Origin: an uncultured Alphaproteobacteria bacterium
Lineage (GTDB): Bacteria; Pseudomonadota; Alphaproteobacteria; HIMB59; GCA-002718135
Length of the DNA stretch: 64,000 nt
Assembly (NCBI GenBank): GCA_902610845.1
Contig: CACLXJ010000004.1
Span: 1 to 64,000, forward strand
Direction: 5' to 3'
In this document: positions 21,271-29,536 of the stretch, piece after piece
Numbering within the stretch: the stretch's first letter is position 1
Layout of the letters: each line of letters starts with the position of its first letter
The notes under the pieces: generated by a model
What the model was told of the DNA's origin: nothing
What the model saw: the letters and a program-made list of their open reading frames with translations, nothing else
Databases searched by the model: none
Made by a program: the position numbers and the translations under genes

Positions 21271-22104
21271 ATGCAGCATCCTAGTGAATTAGAAAAATAT
21301 CTTTTTGATCTCAAAGGATTTATCATAATCAAAAACGCTTTGTCGAAAAAGGAATTAAAAGATTGTAACAAAATAATAGATAAAATTAAAAGTACACCTT
21401 CAGATCAATGGAAGGGAAATGTGCATAGTAAAGGAAATATAGATCAGCATGGAGTTGAACTTCAACAAATTTACGAAGCTGGTAAACCTTTTGAAAAATT
21501 AATTGATCACTCTTCATGGATAAATCATATGAAACACTTTGTGGGCGGAGAAGGAACATTTGATTATAATCATGGACCATTATTTATCGATGAAAACTTC
21601 GTAAATGTTAGAGGACCTGGAAAAGCTATTCCAGTTCATTCTGGTGCTCATGAAGGTACTCAAAGAGGACACTATAGATATCAAAATGGAAAGTTTCATT
21701 GTGGTCAAATAAACATTTTGGTAGCATTAACTAAAATCAATAAAGGTGATGGAGGAACAGTTATAATTCCTGGATCACATAAGTCTAATTTAAAACATCC
21801 TCAATTTGACAAGTATAAATTAAAAAAAGATGGAAAGTATAAAACTGCTGATAGCATGATTGGATCAGAAGAGGTCTATTTAAATGCAGGTGATGCTATA
21901 TTATTTGTTGATTCTCTTTGTCATGGATCTTCGAGAAGAATTAATAAAGGAGAAAGAAGAGTTGTTATATATAGATATGGTCCATCTTGGGGCTTCTTCA
22001 GGAATAACTACAGGCCTTCAAAAGAATTATTAAATAGACTAACTAAACTTCAAAGAAATATTGTAATGCCTCATGAAAAGGTAATGTCTCCAGAAATAAA
22101 TTAA
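21271..22104 (+). CDS. Phytanoyl-CoA dioxygenase (PhyH) family protein, second HxG paralogue
   Basis: 277 aa, closely similar along its whole length to the PhyH protein at 18014-18841 (shared stretches include LQQIYEAGKPFEKLIDH and RYGPSWGFFR). The proximal metal motif is again His123-Ser-Gly125, followed by AHEG. The distal His218 (SLCHGS) and the Arg pair (ERR) are kept. The two copies lie on opposite strands around the aldolase, MFS and tRNA genes. The 3' end overlaps the convergent halogenase-like gene by 4 bp. It is a probable Fe(II)/2OG oxygenase or halogenase of unknown substrate. Confidence 0.85.
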   Translation: MQHPSELEKYLFDLKGFIIIKNALSKKELKDCNKIIDKIKSTPSDQWKGNVHSKGNIDQHGVELQQIYEAGKPFEKLIDHSSWINHMKHFVGGEGTFDYNHGPLFIDENFVNVRGPGKAIPVHSGAHEGTQRGHYRYQNGKFHCGQINILVALTKINKGDGGTVIIPGSHKSNLKHPQFDKYKLKKDGKYKTADSMIGSEEVYLNAGDAILFVDSLCHGSSRRINKGERRVVIYRYGPSWGFFRNNYRPSKELLNRLTKLQRNIVMPHEKVMSPEIN

Positions 22105-23627
22105 AGGGACGCAAATTCTAAATAGTCGTTGTGTTTAATAAAATCTTTCATTTGATCATCATATTGATCATTGAAACGTTTGTATTCATCTCTGGCAAAA
22201 GGTTTTAGATTAAAATTATTCATTTCTTCTCTTGCAATATCTTTTTTAAGCAAACCAAGTCCATCTAAAACAGGATAGTATAATTGTGACTGAACATGTG
22301 GTAGCCCTGATAGATATAAATCAAAATCACTCATCCTAGGTAGTTGGTTGTTCCATTTATTAATTAATTTTAAGGTATCTTCATGGATGCATTCATTTTT
22401 TATAAATTTCCAAAAATCACTATCCTCCCTATTTGAAATATAATGTGTATTCAGAAATATCATGAAGTCATCAAATTGATGTCCTACTCTTTCATTAAAT
22501 TCATCAATTACCTTTTCATTATTAAAATCCATTTCTTCTTTAAGATAATCGGTTGCAAATAAGATCATTTGTATCAGAGTACTATGGATTGAAGTAGCTT
22601 CTAATGGTTCAAGGAAGCCAGAGGCTAATCCAATGGCAATACAATTTTTTACCCATGATTTTTCTATTCTTCCAGAAGTAAATTTTATGTCATTTCTCGG
22701 TTCAATTTCGTGTCCTAAAACTTTCTCTATTTCAATTTTAGCTTCTTCAGGACTAGTAAAATCATCACAATATACATAACCCGCACCAATTCTTTCTTGA
22801 GTTGGTATTTGCCACATCCAACCATTTTTTTGTGCCCAAGCTAAAGTATAATTACTAATATTTTTTTCATCTAATTTTAAAAAAAAAGGCATAGCTCTAT
22901 TTACTGGTAAATTTTTTTGATAAGATTTCCAACCAACATTAAATATTTTATTTATAAGAAGTTTTCTGAAGCCTGTACAATCAAAGACTAAATCTGTTTC
23001 AATTTCTTTTCCACTTTTAAAATGAAGTTTTTCAATTTCTCCGTTTTGATTTAATGATGCATGAGTATAAACTTCATCTAGAATTTCTATATTTTTAGAT
23101 CTTTTTCTTAAATAGTTTCCAACAAGATTATTATCAAAATGATAAGCATAGAAAAAAGGACTCTTTAAATCTGGTCTATTGTTTTCAAAATTAAAGGGAA
23201 CTTTATTTTTTTCCATTAGTTTTGTATGCAAGTGTACATCAGCAACTGATCTACCCGCAGCAACAGCATAAACATTTAAATATTCAAAATCTTCGGGAAC
23301 TTTTTTAGAGGCTAATAAGTGTGGGTCATCAATAGGTCCATAATATTGATGATTTAGTTCTTTCCAGTCTTTATGAACAATTCCAAATTTTAAGGTTGCT
23401 TTTGTTTCTTTTAGAAAGTCTAATTCATCTAAGTTATATCTTTTTAAAAAATCATAAAATATACCTGTTGTCCCTTCTCCTACACCAATTATCGGAATAC
23501 TAGAAGGATCAACAATGGTTACTTTTATATCTTGTTTGTTTGTATAAAAAAAATCACTAAGAATATATGCAGAAATCCAACCGGCAGTTCCCGCACCAAG
23601 AATAGTAACATTTTTTATTTTTCTCAT
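22101..23627 (-). CDS. Flavin-dependent tryptophan halogenase-like protein
   Basis: A 508-aa FAD enzyme of the PrnA/RebH superfamily. FAD-binding GAGTAGW (11-17) and GVGEGTTG (48-55) are followed by Lys80 in the context TKATLKFGIVHKDW, which matches the catalytic Lys79 of PrnA. W-x-W-x-I-P is at 270-275 and Glu343 (PLEAT) matches PrnA Glu346. All hallmarks of a working halogenase are therefore visible; the substrate need not be tryptophan. Its start overlaps the stop of the double-ATPase gene (TAATG), so it is translationally coupled to a Dpp/Agp-type ABC operon, an unexpected setting. A possible flavin reductase partner lies only far away, at 52815. Confidence 0.88.
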   Translation of the reverse strand: MRKIKNVTILGAGTAGWISAYILSDFFYTNKQDIKVTIVDPSSIPIIGVGEGTTGIFYDFLKRYNLDELDFLKETKATLKFGIVHKDWKELNHQYYGPIDDPHLLASKKVPEDFEYLNVYAVAAGRSVADVHLHTKLMEKNKVPFNFENNRPDLKSPFFYAYHFDNNLVGNYLRKRSKNIEILDEVYTHASLNQNGEIEKLHFKSGKEIETDLVFDCTGFRKLLINKIFNVGWKSYQKNLPVNRAMPFFLKLDEKNISNYTLAWAQKNGWMWQIPTQERIGAGYVYCDDFTSPEEAKIEIEKVLGHEIEPRNDIKFTSGRIEKSWVKNCIAIGLASGFLEPLEATSIHSTLIQMILFATDYLKEEMDFNNEKVIDEFNERVGHQFDDFMIFLNTHYISNREDSDFWKFIKNECIHEDTLKLINKWNNQLPRMSDFDLYLSGLPHVQSQLYYPVLDGLGLLKKDIAREEMNNFNLKPFARDEYKRFNDQYDDQMKDFIKHNDYLEFASL

Positions 23628-25249
23628 TAGAAGATAATATCAAAGGCAGATTTTATTAAATTCTTCGTATAATCATTCTGTGGGTTTTTTAATATATTTT
23701 TTGCCACACCCTGCTCTAAAATTGACCCATCTTTCATAACAATTAAATTGTGACTTATCGATCTAATAACTCTTAGGTCATGACTAATAAAAATATAAGT
23801 AGTTTTATGATTTTCTTGAAGCTGTAGCAATAATTCTAAAATTTGTTTTTGAATAGATAAATCAAGTGCAGATGTAGGTTCATCTAAGAGCACAAATTTT
23901 GGGTTTAAAACAAACGATCTTGCAATAGCAATTCTTTGTCTTTGTCCTCCAGAAAACTCATGGGGAAATCTAAGCATAGAACTGGGTTCTAAACCAACTT
24001 CATTCATTATATTTTCAATTTTATTTAAACGCTCGTTTTTATCTTTTACATTCAGCGCTACAATTAATCCTTCTTCAATAATTTGTTTAACTGACAATCG
24101 AGGATTTAAAGATGCGTATGGATCTTGGAAAACAATCTGCATTTGATTTCTAAATGGTTTAAATTGCTTTCTAGATAAATTATCAATTCTATCTTCAAAG
24201 AAATTTATTTTACCCTCTACTTCTGTGTTAGATTCTCTGTCGACTAATCTTAATAAAGTTTGACCTAAAGTAGTTTTACCGGATCCACTTTCACCAACAA
24301 TTCCGAGAGTCTCACCTTCTTTAAGATCGAGACTAATATTATTAACAGCATTAATTGATAAAACTTTATTTTTACCTGAAACTTTTACTTTAGTATTGAA
24401 GGTTACATTAAGATTATCTCCCGCAAGTATACTTCTTCCACTCTTATCATAATATAAATCTCTTTCTTCTGGCTCTGAAGATAATAAGTGTTTTGTATAA
24501 TTATCTTTTGGATTTTCAAAAATTTCTTTTGTTTTTCCTGTTTCCTTTATACTTCCATTATACATTACACAAACTCTATCACTAATTTGTCTGACTATTG
24601 TAAGATCATGTGTGATAAACAAAATTGACATTTGATATTTTTTTTGAAGACCTTGGAGTAATTTGAGAATCTCTGTTTGTACTGTAACATCAAGAGCGGT
24701 AGTTGGTTCATCAGCAATAAGTAAATCAGGATTATTAGCTATAGCAATAGCAATCATAACTCTTTGCCTTTGCCCTCCTGATAATTGATGTGGGTACTGT
24801 GATAATCTAGATTCTGGTTCTGGTATTTGAACTTGATTTAACAATTCTAAACATTTCTCTTTAAGCTCTTTATCTGAAAATTTTCCGTGAATTTTTAAAA
24901 CTTCACTGATTTGATTTTCAATTGTGTATATGGGATTTAACGAACTCATCGGTTCCTGAAAAATCATTGAAATATTTTTTCCTCTAATATTTTGATACTC
25001 TTTCTCTGAATAAGAATTTATATTTGTTCCATTAAATTTAATTGAAGTTTTGTCAGATATTACAGCGTTCTCGGCAAGTAATCGAATGATCCCTCTGGCT
25101 GTAACTGATTTTCCAGAGCCGCTTTCTCCAACCAATGCTAAAGTTTCACCTTTTTTAATATGAAATGATATTCCATTTACTGCATTAACTTCACCACTAT
25201 CAGTATTAAATTTTACAAACAGATTTTCTATTTCAACAAGATTGGTCAT
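23627..25249 (-). CDS. Dpp/Opp/Agp-type ABC transporter, fused double ATP-binding protein (YejF-like)
   Basis: Two complete nucleotide-binding domains in 540 aa. The first has GESGSGKS, LSGGQRQRVMIA and LIADEPTTALD; the second, from about residue 275, has GESGSGKTT, FSGGQRQRIAIA and LLDEPTSALD. Fused DppD-DppF proteins of this type are common in alphaproteobacteria. It overlaps the halogenase-like gene and the permease upstream by one base each. Judged by the neighbouring GH4 enzyme, it may energise alpha-glycoside rather than peptide uptake. Confidence 0.93.
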   Translation of the reverse strand: MTNLVEIENLFVKFNTDSGEVNAVNGISFHIKKGETLALVGESGSGKSVTARGIIRLLAENAVISDKTSIKFNGTNINSYSEKEYQNIRGKNISMIFQEPMSSLNPIYTIENQISEVLKIHGKFSDKELKEKCLELLNQVQIPEPESRLSQYPHQLSGGQRQRVMIAIAIANNPDLLIADEPTTALDVTVQTEILKLLQGLQKKYQMSILFITHDLTIVRQISDRVCVMYNGSIKETGKTKEIFENPKDNYTKHLLSSEPEERDLYYDKSGRSILAGDNLNVTFNTKVKVSGKNKVLSINAVNNISLDLKEGETLGIVGESGSGKTTLGQTLLRLVDRESNTEVEGKINFFEDRIDNLSRKQFKPFRNQMQIVFQDPYASLNPRLSVKQIIEEGLIVALNVKDKNERLNKIENIMNEVGLEPSSMLRFPHEFSGGQRQRIAIARSFVLNPKFVLLDEPTSALDLSIQKQILELLLQLQENHKTTYIFISHDLRVIRSISHNLIVMKDGSILEQGVAKNILKNPQNDYTKNLIKSAFDIIF

Positions 25250-26352
25250 TATTTTTTAGTAGTTGTTGCATAAGGATCAATTGCATCTCTCAAAGCATCG
25301 CCCAAAGCATTAAATCCTAAAACTGAAATTAAGATTGCAAATACAGGACTTAGGACCCATGGATAACTTCCAATGGTTCGCAAATCTTGAGCAGAGTTTA
25401 ATTGTAGCCCCCAACTAACAAAAGGTGATTGAATCCCAAGTCCTAAAAAACTAAAAAAACTCTCGGTTAAAATTACTGATGGTATTAATAGTGACACACT
25501 AACTATAACATGACTGGTAACATTCGGAAGTAAATGTCGATAAATAATTCTTAAATCATTTGAACCTAATGCTTCAGCTGCTTTAATATAATCCAATCTT
25601 CTTAGTGATAGAGTTTTTCCACGAACCTCTCTTGATAGCTGTGCCCATCTCAGTGATGATAAAATAAATGCCATAAAAATAAATATTAAAAATGGATCCA
25701 TCTGTCTTGGAAGTATTGCGACAAGTGATAAATATAATGGTAAATCAGGAAAGGCTAAAGCTAGTTCTGTAACCCTTTGAGTAGCAATATCAAATTTTCC
25801 TGCAAAATAACCAGAACTTATTCCAACTAAAATACCAATGAAAGTGGTAATACTAACTACTATTAGTGCAAATAATAATGTTACTCTGCTTCCTTTAAAA
25901 ATTCTTGATAGCATATCTCTACCGTAAGCATCAGATCCAAGGAAAAATACTTTAGATCCATCTTTAGTGGTAAATAAGTGAAAATCTAATTTCATTCCAA
26001 GAAAATTATATTTCCACCCCCTTGTAAAAAAATAAAGATAATTTTTTTGTGAATAATCTGTCTCCATTATAGGTTCAAATGTATCAGGATCAAAAGACTC
26101 ATTAAAACCATATGAGAATGGTCTTAAAGAAAAATTATTTTCTTCATCAAAAAAGTGAATTCCCTGCGGTGGATAAAATACTCTATCACTATCTCTTGCC
26201 GCAGGATCATAAGGTGATAAAAAATCTGCAAAAACTGCAGAAAAAATTAAAAACCCTACAAAGACTAAACCAAGTATTCCAACTCTATTTTTTAAAAATC
26301 TTTTTTTGACAAGAGAAAAATAAGAATTTTGCAAGTTAGAACTTATTTCCAT
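25249..26352 (-). CDS. Dpp/Agp-type ABC transporter permease (DppC/YejE-like)
   Basis: An inner-membrane permease of 367 aa from the ATG at 26352, five bases after the stop of the other permease; a longer frame to 26442 would run inside that gene. KNRVGILGLVFVGFLIFSAV is the first helix and FLGSDAYGRDMLSRI the usual DppC signature. KAAEALGSNDLRIIYRHLLPN carries the EAA motif. An insertion of about 80 residues between helix 1 and FLGSDAYGRD is typical of the YejE/AgpC branch. Confidence 0.91.
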   Translation of the reverse strand: MEISSNLQNSYFSLVKKRFLKNRVGILGLVFVGFLIFSAVFADFLSPYDPAARDSDRVFYPPQGIHFFDEENNFSLRPFSYGFNESFDPDTFEPIMETDYSQKNYLYFFTRGWKYNFLGMKLDFHLFTTKDGSKVFFLGSDAYGRDMLSRIFKGSRVTLLFALIVVSITTFIGILVGISSGYFAGKFDIATQRVTELALAFPDLPLYLSLVAILPRQMDPFLIFIFMAFILSSLRWAQLSREVRGKTLSLRRLDYIKAAEALGSNDLRIIYRHLLPNVTSHVIVSVSLLIPSVILTESFFSFLGLGIQSPFVSWGLQLNSAQDLRTIGSYPWVLSPVFAILISVLGFNALGDALRDAIDPYATTTKK

Positions 26353-26357
26353 AATAT

Positions 26358-27356
26358 TTAATTCTGCCTTACGCGTGGATCTAAAATGGCTAGTAGAATA
26401 TCTGCAATAATATTTCCAATTATTAATATTACTGTTAAACAAAATAAAATTGCGGCTGTAGTATATGTGTCTTGTCTTTGAATGGATTCTACCAAAAGTG
26501 GTCCTGCAGTTGGAATGGATAAAACAATTGCAGCTTCTAGTTCTCCCATTAACATATAAGGTAAAGCAATACCCTGAAACATAACAAGAGGGTGTAAAGC
26601 ATTTGGAACTGCATGACGATACAACGTTTGATTTTCAGATAAACCTTTTGCTCTTGCAGTTTCAATATACTGCATTCGCATTACATCTAATAAATTTCCA
26701 CGCATAACTCGCATGTTATAAGCAAGTCCTCCAATAATTGCGATTAGAAATATTGGCCAAATATGAAGTATACCATTCCATAACTTTGCAAATGACATTG
26801 GTTGAACTGCGTAATATGGTGAATACATAGAACCCGTGTTGTCAGAATTTAAAACAATTGCTAACCAATACATAATTAAAAGTGCTAGAAAAAAACGTGG
26901 AATTGTCATTCCTAAAAAAGCGAACACAGTAGCTACATTATCACCTAACTTGTTTTGATTTTTTGCTGCATAAATTCCAATAAATACACCTATAGTTGTT
27001 GCAAAAAAATGACAGATTAATGCTATTACTAATGTTCTAGGCAATCTATCAGCTAACATCTCACTTACAGGTTTGTTGTAGTGCATTGAAAAACCAAAAT
27101 CAAAATTTAGAACAATATTTTTAATCCAATTAAAATATCTAATTACAACTGGCTCATTCAGACCATATTTTTCTCTCAATGATTTTGTAAGTTCTAAAGC
27201 TTGTTCTTGTGTAATATTTGCTAAAGCCTTAGTTTGACTAACGTACCACGTTGCATAATCACCTGGCGGTAATTCGATAATAAAAAAAATAATTATACTG
27301 ATTACAAAAAGAAGTGGAAGTGAATAAAGAATTCTTCTGATAATAAATGAAAACAT
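26358..27356 (-). CDS. Dpp/Agp-type ABC transporter permease (DppB/YejB-like)
   Basis: An inner-membrane permease of 332 aa. FIIRRILYSLPLLFVISIII is the first helix; PPGDYATWYV and LREKYGLNEPVVIRYFNW are the conserved periplasmic parts. ETARAKGLSENQTLYRHAVP is the EAA coupling motif, and the C-terminus ILLAILDPRVRQN is typical. It is the first permease after the binding-protein gene, from which a stem-loop separates it. Confidence 0.93.
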   Translation of the reverse strand: MFSFIIRRILYSLPLLFVISIIIFFIIELPPGDYATWYVSQTKALANITQEQALELTKSLREKYGLNEPVVIRYFNWIKNIVLNFDFGFSMHYNKPVSEMLADRLPRTLVIALICHFFATTIGVFIGIYAAKNQNKLGDNVATVFAFLGMTIPRFFLALLIMYWLAIVLNSDNTGSMYSPYYAVQPMSFAKLWNGILHIWPIFLIAIIGGLAYNMRVMRGNLLDVMRMQYIETARAKGLSENQTLYRHAVPNALHPLVMFQGIALPYMLMGELEAAIVLSIPTAGPLLVESIQRQDTYTTAAILFCLTVILIIGNIIADILLAILDPRVRQN

Positions 27357-27369
27357 ATTTTTTTATAAT

Positions 27370-27394
27370 GTAAGGGGCTATGTTAGCCCCTTAC
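27370..27394 (-). terminator. Stem-loop between the family-5 binding-protein and permease genes
   Basis: An 11-bp stem (GTAAGGGGCTA with TAGCCCCTTAC) around a 3-base loop sits in the 49 bp between the binding-protein stop and the permease start. An A/T-rich stretch follows on the minus strand, without a long pure U run. It matches the position of the hairpins at 11411 and 16632, so it probably sets the binding protein:permease ratio. Confidence 0.72.
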
Positions 27395-27405
27395 AAAAAG
27401 ATTTA

Positions 27406-29457
27406 TTAATCAATACCAGGAACTCTTCCTGGGAATAATTCATCCAATTGATCATATTGATAAACCCAGAATTGTTCACGGATAACTGTATCTTCAGCCC
27501 ATTGATAAGCGAGAACAGGCATTCCATCAGCTAAATTTTGAATTCTTTTATTTATCAAAAGAGCTGTTGGGTACTGAACTATACCAGGTTGATAGACATT
27601 TTCAGTGAATAATTTCTGATATTGAGACATCAATTGTTTTGCTTCATCTCCTTCAACACCGTCTCTCCATCTTTCAAGAATTTGAACTATTTCTTGTTCA
27701 AATGATTGTAATTGTTGAGGGTGTTCATCAGTTCCTAGATGAGGAGTAAAAGATGAAGTTGTTATAGGGCCTAGTTCTTCCCAATAACCTGAGTTTGGAA
27801 AAGCATACTCCTGTTGAGCTCTGCTAATTATCCAATCATACTCACCTGATTGTCTTGTTGGTTCTGTGTCTTCCATTGGTTTAACATTTACTTTAATTCC
27901 AACTTCAGACATCATAGTTGCAAGACCATCACCAATTAGTTTCTCGTTTTCACTATCCTTATTTTGCGTCAAATTAATAACAAGATCTCCGCCTCCGTTA
28001 GGAAGGTTTCGAACACCATTACCATCAGTGTCTGCAAGTCCTAAACCATCTAGTAGAGCATTTGCCCCTCCAGGATTATAAGGAAAAAATGATGTAGCTT
28101 CAGGATCAAAGAAGGCGCTATCTCTTGCCATACCACCAGCATAAACAGTAGCAAAAGGCCCTTTTGACATAGCATTCGCAAATGCTTTACCATCTATTGC
28201 GTGCTGAATAGCTTTTCTAAAATCCAAATTTCTATTTAGATCTCGAATAGCAGCCATCTGATCATCTAACACACCTACACCAATCGCTTGATTCATATAA
28301 AGATGATATCCCATAGTTCTTCCACTAAATGAAAGTCCTGCTTGCGCGTCTTCACTCTTAGATTCTTTAACAGCTTCTAAGTATAGAGGAACATTCTCCA
28401 TATTTGAGAAGTCAGCGTTACCAGCTAAGGTATCAACTGTTCTTTGGCCCCATGTTTTTAACTGGAACACCATCTCGTTCATATACGGAAGCTGTTGTCC
28501 TTTACTATCTACTTTCCAATAATATGGATTTCGACGAAGTATAACGACTTCATCTTGTTTATATTCGACTGCTGTCCAAGCTCCCATACTTACCCAAGGT
28601 AATCGTCCAGCTGGAAACGCAGCTACATAATCATCATAAGATGTACCATCATACTTAGGGTGATGCTCTTTAAGTAAGTGTGAAGGTCCAGGGCATCCGT
28701 TTATATATGCCATAGAGTGCAAATTAAGTTTTGGTTCATTTTGTGGAAACGTCCACTTAATTTGAGTTGGGCTTAATATTTCTAAAGTTGTGCCTGCACC
28801 CATAGTAGTAGCATTCATTCTTGTTGGAACATTCTCATCGAGAACATTGTCTTCCCACCAAAAACGAACATCTTCAGAATCAAAAGGATCTCCATCAGAC
28901 CATTTAGCACCATCAATAAGATTCATTGTTAACGAATTTCCATCCCATTCCCAATCAGTTGCTAGGTTTGGTAAAGGATAAGAGTCTTCGGCTTTTAGTC
29001 TTACCATTGGACCATTTCTTGTTAAACATTCTTGAACTGTGTAATTAATTCCACCCCATCCTTGATGTTGTGAAGCTGTCCAGTTCCATCCTTCTGGTCT
29101 TCCTCCAATAGTATGTCTAAAAGTTCCTCCATAGCGACCAATACCATCTGGCATTGCATCTCCATTAAAAACTAAAGGTTTTTTTGGCAAACGTTCCCAT
29201 ATTGGGGGGAGTTTTCCTTCTTGAACAAGAGCGCTTATATAGTCTGGTTCATATAGAAATTCAAAGTCTCCAATATCTTGATAGCTCATCAATTCATCTC
29301 GTCCGACAAATTGAACTTCTTGCATATTTTCAATTGCAGGTGCTGACGGAAGTGCTGTGGCACCCTCCGGTCTAGCAGATACATTTGTACTAGTTAATGC
29401 AAAAGTAGCAGAAGCTACGCTAGCAAGTAATGTGGATCTAAATTTATTTTTTTTCAT
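27406..29457 (-). CDS. Family-5 (Dpp/Opp/Agp-type) ABC transporter substrate-binding protein
   Basis: A periplasmic binding protein of 683 aa, long for the family. It has a signal peptide (about 29 residues, ending STNVSA-RPEG) and SBP_bac_5 features: LATDWEWDGNSLTMNLIDGA, KWSDGDPFDSEDVRFWWED and VVILRRNPYYWKVD. Two Met codons stand in tandem; the second (29457) is chosen because the GGAGG at 29462-29466 would be only one base from the first. Size and context (a GH4 enzyme divergently placed two genes from melA) point to an AgpA-like alpha-galactoside receptor; an oligopeptide ligand remains possible. Confidence 0.9.
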   Translation of the reverse strand: MKKNKFRSTLLASVASATFALTSTNVSARPEGATALPSAPAIENMQEVQFVGRDELMSYQDIGDFEFLYEPDYISALVQEGKLPPIWERLPKKPLVFNGDAMPDGIGRYGGTFRHTIGGRPEGWNWTASQHQGWGGINYTVQECLTRNGPMVRLKAEDSYPLPNLATDWEWDGNSLTMNLIDGAKWSDGDPFDSEDVRFWWEDNVLDENVPTRMNATTMGAGTTLEILSPTQIKWTFPQNEPKLNLHSMAYINGCPGPSHLLKEHHPKYDGTSYDDYVAAFPAGRLPWVSMGAWTAVEYKQDEVVILRRNPYYWKVDSKGQQLPYMNEMVFQLKTWGQRTVDTLAGNADFSNMENVPLYLEAVKESKSEDAQAGLSFSGRTMGYHLYMNQAIGVGVLDDQMAAIRDLNRNLDFRKAIQHAIDGKAFANAMSKGPFATVYAGGMARDSAFFDPEATSFFPYNPGGANALLDGLGLADTDGNGVRNLPNGGGDLVINLTQNKDSENEKLIGDGLATMMSEVGIKVNVKPMEDTEPTRQSGEYDWIISRAQQEYAFPNSGYWEELGPITTSSFTPHLGTDEHPQQLQSFEQEIVQILERWRDGVEGDEAKQLMSQYQKLFTENVYQPGIVQYPTALLINKRIQNLADGMPVLAYQWAEDTVIREQFWVYQYDQLDELFPGRVPGID

Positions 29458-29461
29458 CATT

Positions 29462-29466
29462 CCTCC
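29462..29466 (-). promoter_or_regulatory. Ribosome binding site of the family-5 binding-protein gene
   Basis: GGAGG on the minus strand, four bases before the second of two tandem ATG codons and one base before the first; spacing favours the second (29457). It is the third strong Shine-Dalgarno in the window that belongs to a transporter binding protein. Confidence 0.7.
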
Positions 29467-29536
29467 ACTTAAAATTTAATAAAACCTATAATATTATCTT
29501 AATAATGAGAAGTATTATTTAAGTTTAGAATTAGTA

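Noticed and set aside
22101-23627. The halogenase-like gene as part of a classical antibiotic gene cluster.
   Set aside because: No NRPS, PKS or tailoring set is present; the neighbours are transport and sugar genes.
27866-28981. Plus-strand ORFs of 63-71 codons inside the family-5 binding-protein gene.
   Set aside because: They are antisense to a well-conserved coding region and have no recognisable protein features.
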